Assembly (NCBI GenBank): GCA_035524955.1
Contig: DATLFG010000064.1
Location: forward strand, 1 to 64,000
DNA: 64,000 bases
Source of the DNA: CAMLFJ01 sp035524955
Lineage (GTDB): Bacteria > Methylomirabilota > Methylomirabilia > Rokubacteriales > CSP1-6
Direction: 5' to 3'
Under the pieces are notes generated by a model. The model saw only the letters and a program-made list of their open reading frames with translations. It was not told where the DNA came from and made no database searches. The position numbers were made by a program, and so were the translations under genes. Position 1 is the stretch's first letter, and the number at the start of each line of letters is the position of its first letter. Shown in pieces: positions 26,456 through 35,066 of the stretch.

Positions 26456-27220
26456 ATGGGGAATAGGCTCGAAAACAAGGTCGCGCTGATCACCGGCGCG
26501 GGGATGGGCATGGGGCGCGAGGCCTCGGTGCTCTTCGCCGAGGAAGGCGCGCGGGTCGTGGTCTGCGACCTCAACGGCGCGGCCGCCGCCGAGACGGTCG
26601 AGCTGGTGCAGAAGGCGGGTGGGGAGGCCCTGGCCGTGGTCGGCGACGTGGCGGTCGAGGCGGAGGTGCGCCGCATGGTGGAGGACGGGGCGCGCCGCTT
26701 CGGGGCGCTCCACATCCTCTACAACAACGCGGGGGTGCTCTGGAAGGACCGCGACCGATCGGTGCTCGAGACGGACGGCGAGCAGTGGGACCGGGTCATG
26801 GCCATCAACCTCAAATCCGTCTTCTGGGTGACCAAGTACGGCATCCCGCATCTCAAGGCGGCGGGCGGCGGCTCCATCATCCTGGTGGGCTCGGTCTCGG
26901 CGCTGGCCGGCTTCACGCGGGCCCAGGACGCCTACACCGCGGCCAAGGGCGCGCTGATCTCGCTGAACAAGTCGCTGGCCATCCAGTTCGCCAAGGACAA
27001 TATCCGGTCGAACGTGATCCACCCGGGGATCGTGGAGACCCCGTTGCAGGCCCCGTATCTCAACGACGCGCTGCGGGCCGAGTTCAAGACCGGTATTCCG
27101 CTGGGCCGGATCGGCCAGCCCCGCGACATCGCGAACGCCGCGCTCTTCCTCGCCTCGGACGAATCGTCGTTCATGACGGGGGCGGAGATGATCGTCGACG
27201 GCGGATTCATGGCTCAGTAA
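26456..27220 (+). CDS. Short-chain dehydrogenase/reductase (SDR)
   Basis: A 254-residue classical SDR: NAD-binding TGAGMGMGREAS, NNAG, Ser in LVGSVSALAG and the YTAAK motif, ending MIVDGGFMAQ. Acidic Asp after the second beta strand (VVCDLNGA) predicts NAD rather than NADP. The substrate cannot be named from sequence. It lies 28 bp before the phosphonate-type binding protein, and a second SDR closes the same operon at 33329, so both may act on the imported compound or its breakdown product. Confidence 0.9.
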   Translation: MGNRLENKVALITGAGMGMGREASVLFAEEGARVVVCDLNGAAAAETVELVQKAGGEALAVVGDVAVEAEVRRMVEDGARRFGALHILYNNAGVLWKDRDRSVLETDGEQWDRVMAINLKSVFWVTKYGIPHLKAAGGGSIILVGSVSALAGFTRAQDAYTAAKGALISLNKSLAIQFAKDNIRSNVIHPGIVETPLQAPYLNDALRAEFKTGIPLGRIGQPRDIANAALFLASDESSFMTGAEMIVDGGFMAQ

Positions 27221-27248
27221 CCCCGCTACCCCAGAGGAGGCTCTTCCC

Positions 27249-28268
27249 ATGCCGACCTGCACGCGCCGTACGCTGGCCCTGATCGTCGTCGCCGCGCTGC
27301 TGGCGGTCGCCGCGGTCACCCCGGCGGCGGCCCAGAAGCAGACGGTCGTCATCTACACCGCGCTCGAGAACGAGCAGATCGCCGAGTACAAGAAGGCCTA
27401 CGAGAAGTCGCTGCCGAATATCGAGGTCAAGATGCTCCGCCTGTCCACCGGCGACATCTCAGCGCGCTTCATGGCCGAGAAGGACAACATGCAGGCCGAC
27501 GTGATCTGGGGGGTGGGCGCCACCAACCAGCTCGTGTTCAAGAACGCGGGGCTGCTCGTCCCTTACGCGCCCAAGGGCCTGGACCGGATCCAGCCGCTCT
27601 TCCGCGACAAGGCCAACCCGCCGTCGTGGGTCGGTATCGACATCTACATGTCGGCGTTCTGCTTCAACACCGAGGTGGGCAAGAAGCACAACCTGCCCGC
27701 GCCCACGTCCTGGGCCGACCTCGCCAAGCCGGTCTACAAGGGGCACGTGGTGATGCCGAACCCCGCCTCCTCCGGCACCGGCTATCTCTCGGTGGCGTCC
27801 GTCCTGCAGCGGATGGGGGAGGCCGAAGGCTGGAAGTACCTCGACGCGATCCACCCGAACATGGCCGAGTACACCAAGTCCGGCTCCAAGCCGTGCAAGG
27901 ACGCGGCGGCGGGAGAGCGGGCCATCGGCGTGTCGTTCGAGTACGTCGCGCTCGAGATGAAGAAGAAGGGCGCCCCGGTGGAGATGGTCCTTCCGAAGGA
28001 AGGGTCGGGCTACGAGATGGAGGCCAACGCGCTGACCAGGAAGGGCGCCAGGAATCCGGCCGCCAAGCAGTTCCTGGACTGGGCGATCGGCAACGAGGCG
28101 ATGGCGCTCTACGCGAAGTACTTCGCCGCGGTCGGGGTGGCGGGGTTCCCGGTGCCGGAAGGCCTGCCCAAGGACATCAGCAAGGTCGTGTTCCCGAACG
28201 ACTTCGACTGGTCCGCGAAGAATCGCGACCGCATCCTCGCGGAATGGCAGAAGCGCTACGCGAGGTAA
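27249..28268 (+). CDS. ABC transporter substrate-binding protein, putative 2-aminoethylphosphonate type
   Basis: A 339-residue periplasmic binding protein with a signal peptide (about residues 1-29, cleavage after PAAAQ or nearby) and the type II binding fold of the iron/phosphonate (AfuA-like) group: VVIYTALENEQ, DVIWGVGATNQ, FNTEVGKKHNLPAPTSWADL, VMPNPASSGTGYLS. The wording around PTSWADLxKPVYKGH and NPASSGTG is what I associate with putative 2-aminoethylphosphonate binding proteins (PhnS2 type) rather than ferric iron binders, which show paired Tyr ligands. ATPase and permease of matching type follow after recQ. AGAGGAGG precedes the ATG. Ligand identity is inference. Confidence 0.82.
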   Translation: MPTCTRRTLALIVVAALLAVAAVTPAAAQKQTVVIYTALENEQIAEYKKAYEKSLPNIEVKMLRLSTGDISARFMAEKDNMQADVIWGVGATNQLVFKNAGLLVPYAPKGLDRIQPLFRDKANPPSWVGIDIYMSAFCFNTEVGKKHNLPAPTSWADLAKPVYKGHVVMPNPASSGTGYLSVASVLQRMGEAEGWKYLDAIHPNMAEYTKSGSKPCKDAAAGERAIGVSFEYVALEMKKKGAPVEMVLPKEGSGYEMEANALTRKGARNPAAKQFLDWAIGNEAMALYAKYFAAVGVAGFPVPEGLPKDISKVVFPNDFDWSAKNRDRILAEWQKRYAR

Positions 28269-30181
28269 AGGCTGATCTCGACCTCGCCCTCGCGCGGCTC
28301 GGCTACACGGCCTTCCGGCCGGGCCAGCGCGAGGCGGTGGAGACCCTGCTCGCCCGCGGTCGGCTCCTGCTGGTGGCGCCCACCGGCGGCGGCAAGAGCC
28401 TGAGCTACCAGCTCCCCGCCACGCTCCTGCCCGGCACCACGCTCGTCATCTCGCCGCTGGTGGCCCTGATGGCGGACCAGGTGCAGGCCCTCGACGCGCG
28501 CGGGGTGCCCGCGACCTACCTGGCGGCCACGCTCGACGCCGCCGAGCTCCGCCGGCGCATGGCGCGGCTGGCCGCCGGGGCCTTCCGGCTGGTCTACGTC
28601 GCGCCCGAACGGCTCGTGTTCCCCGGCTTCCGGGCCATGCTCCACCAGGCCAGCATCCCGCTGATCGCGGTGGACGAGGCCCACTGCATCAGCGAGTGGG
28701 GCCACGACTTCCGCCCCGAGTACCTCGAGCTCGGCGCGCTGATCGGCGACTTCCCGGGGGCGCGCGTGCTCGCCTGCACGGCCACCGCGACGCCGATCGT
28801 GCGCGACGAGATCCTCGCGCGCCTGGGCCTCCCCCCGGACACGCCCCAGATGGTCCGCGGCTTTGCCCGTCCGAACCTCGCCTTCCGCGCGGTCGAGGTG
28901 GACGGCCGGCGGGAGCGCGAGCGGCTGGTGGACGCGGCGCTGAGCGAGGCGCTCGAGGGGCCGGGGCGCGGGGGCGGCACCGCGATCGTCTACGCGCCGA
29001 CCCGCAAGAAGGCCGAGGAGGAGGCCGATCGGCTGGTCGCCCGGGGCTGGGGGGCCGCCGCCTACCACGCCGGGCTCGACGGCCGGACGCGAGAGCTGGC
29101 CCAGCGGGGGTTCGCCGAGGGACGGGTCGAGGTCGTGGTGGCCACCAACGCGTTCGGGATGGGCATCGATCGGCCCGACGTCCGCGCGGTGATCCACCTG
29201 GGCCCGCCCGGCTCCATCGAGGCGTACTACCAGGAAGTCGGCCGGGCCGGTCGCGACGGGGCGCCCGCCCTCGGACTCCTCCTGGTCAGTGGCAGCGATC
29301 TCCCGCTGCGCCGCGCCCTGCTCGAGCGGGGCGCCGACGGGGCGGCGCCGGAGCCCGCCGTGGTCGAGCACAAGTGGGGCATGTTCCTCGAGCTGATTCG
29401 CTGGGTCGAGGGCGGAAGCTGCCGTCACGACGCGATTCTCCGCTACTTCGGCGACGAGGCGGAAACGCTCGCGGGCTGCGGGCGCTGCGACGTCTGCACG
29501 GTGCTCGGAGCCGCCCCGGAGGAAGAGGATGCGGAGCGGACGTCCCTGATCGTCCGGAAGGCCCTCTCGGGGGTCGCCCGGGTGCACGGTCGCTTCGGGC
29601 TGCAGACGGCGGTCAAGCTCGTCCGGGGGGAGCCGGACGAGCGCCTCGAGCGGGCCGGGCTCACCCGGGTGCCGACTCACGGCAACCTCAAGGAGCATCC
29701 GGAGGCGTGGATCCTCGCCCTGCTCCGCCGGTGCGTCTCCGCGGGGTGGGTGAGCTTCTCGGGACGCGAGCGCCCGGTGGTGGTCCTGACCGAGGAAGGG
29801 CGCGCGGTCATGAAGGGCGCGCGGCCGGTGCGGCTGCTGCTGCCCCCGACCGGCCATCGCGCGGACGCGGCGCCCGCCGCGACGCGGAGGCCGGAGCCCG
29901 GGCGGCCCCGGCCCGCGCGCGACGCCGCGGAGCTGGACGCGGCGGCGCAGGGGCTCTTCGAGGCGCTCCGGCGTCACCGGCTCGCGGTGGCGCGCACCGA
30001 GGGCCTGGCGCCCTTCATCGTGGCCAGCGATCGCACGTTGCGCGACATCGCGATGCTGCGGCCGCGGAACCTGACCGAGCTCGAGCTGGCGCACGGGGTC
30101 GGGCCGCACAAGGCCGAGCGCTACGGGGCCGGGCTCCTGCGCGTGGTGGCGGAAGAGGCCGCGCGGGGGAGCCGCGGGTGA
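28244..30181 (+). CDS. recQ: ATP-dependent DNA helicase RecQ
   Basis: A 645-residue RecQ helicase. Motif I APTGGGKS (Lys51), motif II VDEAHCISEWGHDFRPEY (DEAH at 144-147), motif VI YQEVGRAGRDG, then the RecQ zinc-binding region with SCRHDAIL(R)YFGDE and CGRCDVC, a winged-helix RQC region and a C-terminal HRDC domain (about 575-640, LFEALRRHRLAVARTEGLAP). The ATG at 28244 lies inside the 3' end of the binding-protein gene, overlapping it by 25 nt in another frame; no other ATG/GTG/TTG start fits the N-terminus LALARLGYTAFRPGQREAV. Its stop overlaps the ATPase GTG by 4 nt. A DNA-repair gene embedded in a transport operon is unexpected. Confidence 0.95.
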   Translation: MAEALREVKADLDLALARLGYTAFRPGQREAVETLLARGRLLLVAPTGGGKSLSYQLPATLLPGTTLVISPLVALMADQVQALDARGVPATYLAATLDAAELRRRMARLAAGAFRLVYVAPERLVFPGFRAMLHQASIPLIAVDEAHCISEWGHDFRPEYLELGALIGDFPGARVLACTATATPIVRDEILARLGLPPDTPQMVRGFARPNLAFRAVEVDGRRERERLVDAALSEALEGPGRGGGTAIVYAPTRKKAEEEADRLVARGWGAAAYHAGLDGRTRELAQRGFAEGRVEVVVATNAFGMGIDRPDVRAVIHLGPPGSIEAYYQEVGRAGRDGAPALGLLLVSGSDLPLRRALLERGADGAAPEPAVVEHKWGMFLELIRWVEGGSCRHDAILRYFGDEAETLAGCGRCDVCTVLGAAPEEEDAERTSLIVRKALSGVARVHGRFGLQTAVKLVRGEPDERLERAGLTRVPTHGNLKEHPEAWILALLRRCVSAGWVSFSGRERPVVVLTEEGRAVMKGARPVRLLLPPTGHRADAAPAATRRPEPGRPRPARDAAELDAAAQGLFEALRRHRLAVARTEGLAPFIVASDRTLRDIAMLRPRNLTELELAHGVGPHKAERYGAGLLRVVAEEAARGSRG

Positions 30182-31269
30182 GGGTGGAGGCCGCCCGGCC
30201 CGCGGCGGTCGCGCTCGAGGGCATCGCCAAGAAGTTCGGCCAGTTCGTGGCCCTGCGCGGCATCACGCTGTCCGTCTCGCCCGGCGAGTTCATCTGCTTC
30301 CTGGGGCCGAGCGGCTGCGGCAAGACCACCCTGCTGCGGATCATCGCGGGGCTCGAGCGGCAGAACGCGGGCGTCGTGCTGATGGGCGGGCGCGACGTCT
30401 CCGCGCTGCCGCCCAGCCAGCGCAACTACGGCATCGTGTTCCAGTCCTACGCGCTCTTCCCGAACCTCACGGTGGCCCGCAACGTGGGCTACGGGCTCGA
30501 GACGCGGGGCGTGGCGAAGGCCCGGATCGAGGCCCGCATCGACGAGCTGCTGACCCTGGTGGGGCTCGGTGCCCACAAGCAGAAGTACCCGGCCCAGCTC
30601 TCGGGCGGCGAGCAGCAGCGCATCGCGCTGGCGCGGGCCCTGGCCCCGTCGCCCGCGCTGCTGCTGCTCGATGAGCCGCTCTCCGCCCTCGACGCGCGCG
30701 TGCGCCAGTCCCTCCGCCACGAGATCCGCGCGCTGCAGCGGCGGCTCGGCGTGACCACGATCATGGTGACGCACGACCAGGAGGAGGCGCTGGCCATGGC
30801 CGACCGCATCGTGGTGATGAACCACGGGGTGGTGGAGCAGGTGGGCGCGCCCGTCGAGGTCTACATGCGCCCGCGGTCGCCGTTCGTCGCGCGCTTCGTG
30901 GGCCAGATGAACTTCCTGGACGCCATCGCGGATGAGCGGGTCGGGTGGGCGCGCCTGGGCGCGGCGGAGATACGCCACGGGGCCACCGAGCTGATCGCCG
31001 CGGGTACCCGGCTCACGCTGGCGATCCGGCCCGAGGAGATCACGGTCGGCGGCGCGGCGGGCGCGGAGAACCGCCTGGTCACGCGCATCCGCGCGATCCA
31101 GTTCCTGGGCTCCTTCACCCGCCTGAGCCTGGCCCTCCCCGACGGCGCGCCCGCGCTCGAATGCGACGTGGCGGCCACCGCATTCGCCGGGCTGGGCGCC
31201 GCCGAGGGGTCCGAGCTGGCGCTCTCGCTCCGCCCCGAGGCCCTGCGCGTCTTCCCGGCCGCGGGGTAG
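30178..31269 (+). CDS. ABC transporter ATP-binding protein, putative 2-aminoethylphosphonate/iron type
   Basis: A 363-residue importer ATPase: Walker A GPSGCGKTTL (Lys49), Q-loop VFQSYALFPNLTV, signature QLSGGEQQRIALARAL, Walker B LLLLDEPLSALDAR, switch VTHDQEEAL, then a TOBE regulatory domain (about 280-360). Size and the (N)YGIVFQSYALFPNL pattern fit the PhnT-type of the 2-aminoethylphosphonate importers; FbpC/PotA-like systems are close relatives. GTG start overlaps recQ by 4 nt. The permease begins 6 nt after its stop. Confidence 0.88.
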   Translation: MRVEAARPAAVALEGIAKKFGQFVALRGITLSVSPGEFICFLGPSGCGKTTLLRIIAGLERQNAGVVLMGGRDVSALPPSQRNYGIVFQSYALFPNLTVARNVGYGLETRGVAKARIEARIDELLTLVGLGAHKQKYPAQLSGGEQQRIALARALAPSPALLLLDEPLSALDARVRQSLRHEIRALQRRLGVTTIMVTHDQEEALAMADRIVVMNHGVVEQVGAPVEVYMRPRSPFVARFVGQMNFLDAIADERVGWARLGAAEIRHGATELIAAGTRLTLAIRPEEITVGGAAGAENRLVTRIRAIQFLGSFTRLSLALPDGAPALECDVAATAFAGLGAAEGSELALSLRPEALRVFPAAG

Positions 31270-31275
31270 CGCGGG

Positions 31276-33018
31276 ATGGCGCGCGCGGCGTCGGGGGGGC
31301 CGTCCGCGATCCCGGACCGGACCGTCCGTCACCGGCTGGCCGGCGAGGACCTGATCCGCTACGCGCTGGTCGCCCTGTTCGGGATCGTCCTCTACCTCTT
31401 CGTGCTCTACCCGCTGCTGCACGTGATCTGGCGGAGCCTGCTGGACCCGGCCGGCGGGTTCGTGGGGCCGGCCAACTACCGGCGCTACTTCGGCACGCCC
31501 GCCATCGCCGCGTCCATCGGGAACAGCCTCTTCGTCTCCCTCGTGTCCATGGTCATCACGGTGGCGCTCGCCTTCGCCTACGCCTACGGGCTCACGCGCA
31601 CCCTGATGCCGGGTCGCGGGCTGTTCCGGATCGTGGCGATGCTGCCGCTCTTCGCGCCCTCCCTGGTGCAGGCGCTGGCCTTCATCTACGTGTTCGGCAA
31701 CAACGGCATCTTCACCCGCACCACCGGCTACAACGTGGGGATCTACGGGGCCAAGGGCATCGTGGCGGCCGAGGTGTTCTACTGCTTCCCGCACGCGCTC
31801 CTGATCCTGGTGGCCGCCCTCTCCGCGACCGACGCGCGCCTCTACGACGCGGCGCGGACCCTCGGAGCCTCGCCGGTCAAGACCTTCCTCACCGTGACCC
31901 TGCCCGGCGTGAAGTTCGGGCTGGTGAGCGCCTGCTTCGTGGTCTTCACCCTCGTCATCACCGACTTCGGCGCGCCCAAGGCCATCGGCGGCAAGTTCTC
32001 GGTGATGGCCACCGAGATCTACAACCAGGTCTCCGGCCAGCAGAACTTCACCATGGGCGCCACCGTCTCGGTGGTCCTGCTGATCCCGGCGGTGCTCGCC
32101 TTCCTGGTGGACCGCGTGGTCCAGCGCCGCCGGTACGCGCTGGTGACGTCGTCCTCGCGCCCGCTCACCCCGGCCCGCCGCCCGCTCGCCGACTGGGCCG
32201 GCTTCGGCTACTGCGCGCTCATCGCGACGGCCATCGCGGGGATGTACGTGGCCATCGTGGTGTACTCGCTGGTGGTGCGCTGGCCGTACAACTTCACCCC
32301 GACCCTGCGGCACTACCGCTTCGACACGGTGGGCGGCGCCGCACCGCTCTGGAACAGCGTCTACGTGGCCGCCCTGACCGCGGTGGTGGGCACCGTGCTC
32401 ACCTTCGTGGGGGCCTACGTGGTCGAGAAGTGCCGCACCGGGTGGAGCGGGGCGCTCTACCTGCTGTCGGTGCTGCCGGTGTCCATCCCGGGCATGGTGC
32501 TGGGCCTGGCCTACATCTTCACGTTCAACAAGGCGGACAGCCCGCTCAACGTGCTCTACGGCACCCTGGCGATCCTGGTGATCTCGAACGTCGTCCACTA
32601 CTTCACGGTGGGCTTCCTCACCGCCACCACCGCGCTCCGGCAGATGGACGCCGAGTTCGAGAACGTCTCGGCCTCCCTGGGGGTGCCCTTCTACCGGACC
32701 TTCTGGCGGGTGACGGTGCCGATGGCCCTGCCGTCCATCGTGGGCATCAGCATGTACTTCTTCCTCAACGCGATGGTGACGCTCTCCGCGGTGGTCTTCC
32801 TGGTGGCCCCCGGCACCGAGCTGGCCGCGGTGGCGGTGCTGCTGATGGACGACGCGGGCGATGCCGCGCAGGCCGCCGCCATGTCGGTGTGCATCATCGC
32901 CATCGGCCTGACGGTGCGCCTGGCCTACTGGGCCCTGATGCGGGGGGTGAGCCGCCGCACGCAGGCCTGGCGCGAGCCCCGCGAACGCACTACGCTAGCC
33001 CCCGAGCCCCGCCCATGA
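31276..33018 (+). CDS. ABC transporter permease, two fused BPD domains
   Basis: A 580-residue permease with about 12 transmembrane helices in two halves, each a binding-protein-dependent transport domain: first half with AARTLGASPVKTFLTVTLP (EAA-type loop) near residue 195, second half with SASLGVPFYRTFWRVTVPMA near residue 475. Fused permeases of this kind occur in the FbpB and the putative 2-aminoethylphosphonate (PhnU/V) systems. It forms the membrane channel for the binding protein at 27249 and the ATPase at 30178. Ends in an ATGA overlap with the cupin gene. Confidence 0.9.
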   Translation: MARAASGGPSAIPDRTVRHRLAGEDLIRYALVALFGIVLYLFVLYPLLHVIWRSLLDPAGGFVGPANYRRYFGTPAIAASIGNSLFVSLVSMVITVALAFAYAYGLTRTLMPGRGLFRIVAMLPLFAPSLVQALAFIYVFGNNGIFTRTTGYNVGIYGAKGIVAAEVFYCFPHALLILVAALSATDARLYDAARTLGASPVKTFLTVTLPGVKFGLVSACFVVFTLVITDFGAPKAIGGKFSVMATEIYNQVSGQQNFTMGATVSVVLLIPAVLAFLVDRVVQRRRYALVTSSSRPLTPARRPLADWAGFGYCALIATAIAGMYVAIVVYSLVVRWPYNFTPTLRHYRFDTVGGAAPLWNSVYVAALTAVVGTVLTFVGAYVVEKCRTGWSGALYLLSVLPVSIPGMVLGLAYIFTFNKADSPLNVLYGTLAILVISNVVHYFTVGFLTATTALRQMDAEFENVSASLGVPFYRTFWRVTVPMALPSIVGISMYFFLNAMVTLSAVVFLVAPGTELAAVAVLLMDDAGDAAQAAAMSVCIIAIGLTVRLAYWALMRGVSRRTQAWREPRERTTLAPEPRP

Positions 33019-33332
33019 CCACGATCCTGGTGGACATCACCCGCTACCGCGGGCGCTTCTTCGAGGTGCTGCAGGAGACCGAGCGCACCCAGACCGCGGT
33101 CATGACGATCGCGCCCGGCCGGGACGGCGGGCCCGCGGAGACGCACGCGGGCGACCAGGTCGTGTTCGTCGTCGAGGGCGAGGCGATCGTCACCGTCGAG
33201 GGGGCCGCGCACGAGGCCCGCGCGGGGGCGTGCGTGCTGATCCCGGCGGGCGCGCTCCACCACGTGCGGAACCCGGGCCCGCAGCCGCTCTTCTTCCTGA
33301 CGGTCTACGCGCCGCCGGCCTACTCGCGATGA
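33015..33332 (+). CDS. Small cupin-domain protein
   Basis: A 105-residue single-domain cupin. The metal-binding blocks are visible as ETHAGDQVVFVVEGEAIVTV and PAGALHHVRNPGPQPL, with His/Asp/His available for a metal although the usual GxHxHxxxxE is reduced to THAGDQVVFVVEG. Cupins of this size are often isomerases or sensors of small acids. It is translationally coupled (4-nt overlaps) to the permease before and the SDR after, so it probably works on the transported substrate. Specific activity unknown. Confidence 0.85.
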   Translation: MTTILVDITRYRGRFFEVLQETERTQTAVMTIAPGRDGGPAETHAGDQVVFVVEGEAIVTVEGAAHEARAGACVLIPAGALHHVRNPGPQPLFFLTVYAPPAYSR

Positions 33333-34066
33333 CGGTCGCCGGCAAGACCGCGCTCGTCACCGGAGCCGCGCGCGGCATCGGGCTCGCCATCGCCACCCGG
33401 CTGGCCGCCGACGGCGCGCGGGTGGCCCTGCTCGACCAGGATGCGGAGGCGGTGGAGACCGCGGCGCGCGGCGTCGGCCGCGGCGCGCTCGCGCTGGCCG
33501 GGGACGTCACGCGCGCCAAGGACGTGGACGGCGCGGTGGCCCGCGTGGAGGCGGCCTGGGGTCGGCTCGACGTGCTGGTCAACAACGCGGGGATCACGGG
33601 CCGCTCGTTTCCGATCTGGGAGCTCTCCGACGAGGACTGGCAACGCGTCATCGACGTGGACCTCACGAGCGTGTTCCTCTGCTGCCGAGCCGCGGTGAAG
33701 GCGATGCTGCGGCAGGGCGGGGGCCGCATCGTCAACATCGCGTCGATCGCGGGGAAGGAGGGCAATCCCACACTCGTGCCCTACTCCGCCGCCAAGGCCG
33801 GCGTGATCGGGCTGACCAAGGCGCTCGCGAAGGAGGTCGCCACCCGCGGGATCTTCGTGAACGCGGTGGCGCCCGCGGTGATCGGCACCGAGCTGCTCAA
33901 GCAGATGGAGCCGAGCACGGTGGACCAGCTGGTCTCCAAGATCCCGATGGGGCGGGTAGGGACGCCGGAGGAGGTGGCCGCGCTGGTGGCCTGGCTCGCA
34001 TCCGACGAGTGCTCCTTCAGCACCGGGGCCGTCTACGATCTCTCGGGGGGTCGCGCGACCTACTAG
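33329..34066 (+). CDS. Short-chain dehydrogenase/reductase (SDR)
   Basis: A 245-residue FabG-like SDR: VTGAARGIGLAIATRL, NNAGITG, Ser in NIASIAG, VPYSAAKAGVIGLTKAL and a C-terminal TGAVYDLSGGRATY in place of the usual NGG ending. Asp in LLDQDAE suggests NAD preference. Last gene of the transporter operon, coupled to the cupin by 4 nt. Not the housekeeping FabG, which is at 20692. Confidence 0.9.
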   Translation: MTVAGKTALVTGAARGIGLAIATRLAADGARVALLDQDAEAVETAARGVGRGALALAGDVTRAKDVDGAVARVEAAWGRLDVLVNNAGITGRSFPIWELSDEDWQRVIDVDLTSVFLCCRAAVKAMLRQGGGRIVNIASIAGKEGNPTLVPYSAAKAGVIGLTKALAKEVATRGIFVNAVAPAVIGTELLKQMEPSTVDQLVSKIPMGRVGTPEEVAALVAWLASDECSFSTGAVYDLSGGRATY

Positions 34067-34089
34067 TCGCGCCCGACCAGGAGGGGAGC

Positions 34090-34367
34090 ATGAGCCGAGC
34101 CGCGTCCTGGCTGGTCGTCCTGATGCTGAGCGCGTCGGCGCCCGCGCACGCCCAGACGCGGGCGCGGTGATGCAGGCGGGCGTGCTGGCCAGCCACGGGT
34201 TCCTCCACGACGCGCGCCGCGTGGTGGTGGCCGCGCTCACCGCCGACGCGGACCAGCCGAGCCTGCACGCGCTGCTGGGCGACCTCTACGCCCGCACCGG
34301 TCTTCCGCGCGAAGCCGACGAGGCCTACGAGCAGGCCCGCGCCCTCGCGTCCCCCTCCGACCGCTAG
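34090..34367 (+). pseudogene. Small secreted TPR-type protein, split by a frameshift
   Basis: The ATG at 34090, preceded by GGAGGGGAGC, opens a clean signal peptide (MSRAASWLVVLMLSASAPAH then AQ) that stops at TGA 34168 after 26 codons. From about 34150 another frame continues without a stop to 34367 and reads DAGAVMQAGVLASHGFLHDA, ALTADADQPSLHALLGDLYA, one to two TPR-like helices. Joined by a single indel near CCCAGACGCGG (about 34150-34160), they give a sensible 92-residue exported TPR protein. Either a real frameshift or a sequencing error; an ATG/GTG at 34167 could also restart translation of the TPR part without the signal. Confidence 0.65.
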
Positions 34368-34424
34368 CTTCGCTCGCCGCGGCCGATCATCGCACCACGT
34401 CCTGTCTCGAGCGGGGTGCGCGGT

Positions 34425-34558
34425 GGGGGCGGCAGGCCCTCCCCGGGACACGCTGACCCGCAGCCCGGTTGCGCCGTCGCGATCGGGCCACGAGATGGGA
34501 CGTTGGAGTCTTCGGCAACGCGCAGAAGACACGGTCCCGGGGAGGGCCTGCCGCCCCC
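34425..34558. repeat. 134-bp element with 25-bp perfect terminal inverted repeats
   Basis: Left arm 34425-34449 (GGGGGCGGCAGGCCCTCCCC then GGGAC) and right arm 34534-34558 are perfect reverse complements; 84 bp lie between them. No convincing ORF is inside. The shape resembles a MITE or a large cruciform/terminator between convergent genes (34090 plus, 34617 minus). No target-site duplication is obvious. The rest of the 34368-34616 gap shows nothing else. Confidence 0.7.
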
Positions 34559-34616
34559 CGGCTCCACCCGTTGAGTTACCGTAACCCTCGGGCGACGCGT
34601 TGGCCGCGGCGCGACG

Positions 34617-35066
34617 CTAGGGGCGGAGGCCGCGGCGGAGGGCGGCGGCGAGGAGGGCGACCTTGGAGACGGACTCGGTGATGCGGTCGTCGAGCGCCAT
34701 CGTGACCGCCTCGCGGAACGGGACCACGCGACGCTCGAAGAACTCGTCGTCGTCGGAGGCGAGGGGGTCGGCCACCAGATTCTCGCCGATGAAGCAGTAG
34801 GCGGTCTCGTCGAGATAGGCGGCGGAGGGGACGAAGCGGGTGAGGTGGGTCAGGCGCCCCGCGCGGTAGCCGCCCTCCTCCTGCAGCTCGCGCTGCGCGG
34901 CCGCCTCCGGCGTCTCGCCGGGCCGGCCTCCGCCCCCGGGCAACTCCCAGGAATCGCCGCGGAGGAGGTGCCGGAACTGGCGGATGAGCAGCACGTGGTC
35001 GGCGTCCACGAACGGCACCACGCCCACCGTGGGTCCGACGTGCAGGATCGGGTAGGTCTTCTCCAC
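34617..35066 (-). CDS. Nudix hydrolase (ADP-sugar/NDP-sugar type), start uncertain
   Basis: A 149-residue Nudix protein with the box GGRPGETPEAAAQRELQEEG (GX5EX7REUXEEXGU pattern intact) and downstream DETAYCFIGENL. Similar to ADP-ribose/NDP-sugar pyrophosphatases. The annotated GTG at 35066 (VEKTYPILHVGP) is the first standard start, but the frame continues upstream with sensible Nudix N-terminal sequence (RDWRFLRSTTRERLGKLTLR, EDVWRLPTG) as far as a TAG near 35200, without any ATG, GTG or TTG. A CTG at about 35176 is the only plausible earlier start, or a frameshift has separated the true ATG near 35214. Confidence 0.85.
   Translation of the reverse strand: MEKTYPILHVGPTVGVVPFVDADHVLLIRQFRHLLRGDSWELPGGGGRPGETPEAAAQRELQEEGGYRAGRLTHLTRFVPSAAYLDETAYCFIGENLVADPLASDDDEFFERRVVPFREAVTMALDDRITESVSKVALLAAALRRGLRP

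Noticed and set aside
30178..33018. ATPase and permease as a ferric iron (FbpBC) uptake system
   Set aside because: Possible by fold, but the binding protein lacks the adjacent Tyr ligands expected for iron and has motifs I associate with the 2-aminoethylphosphonate type; kept only as an alternative.
26456..34066. The whole SDR-to-SDR segment as a genomic island
   Set aside because: No integrase, tRNA, direct repeats or visible change in base composition at its edges; it reads as an ordinary operon apart from recQ.
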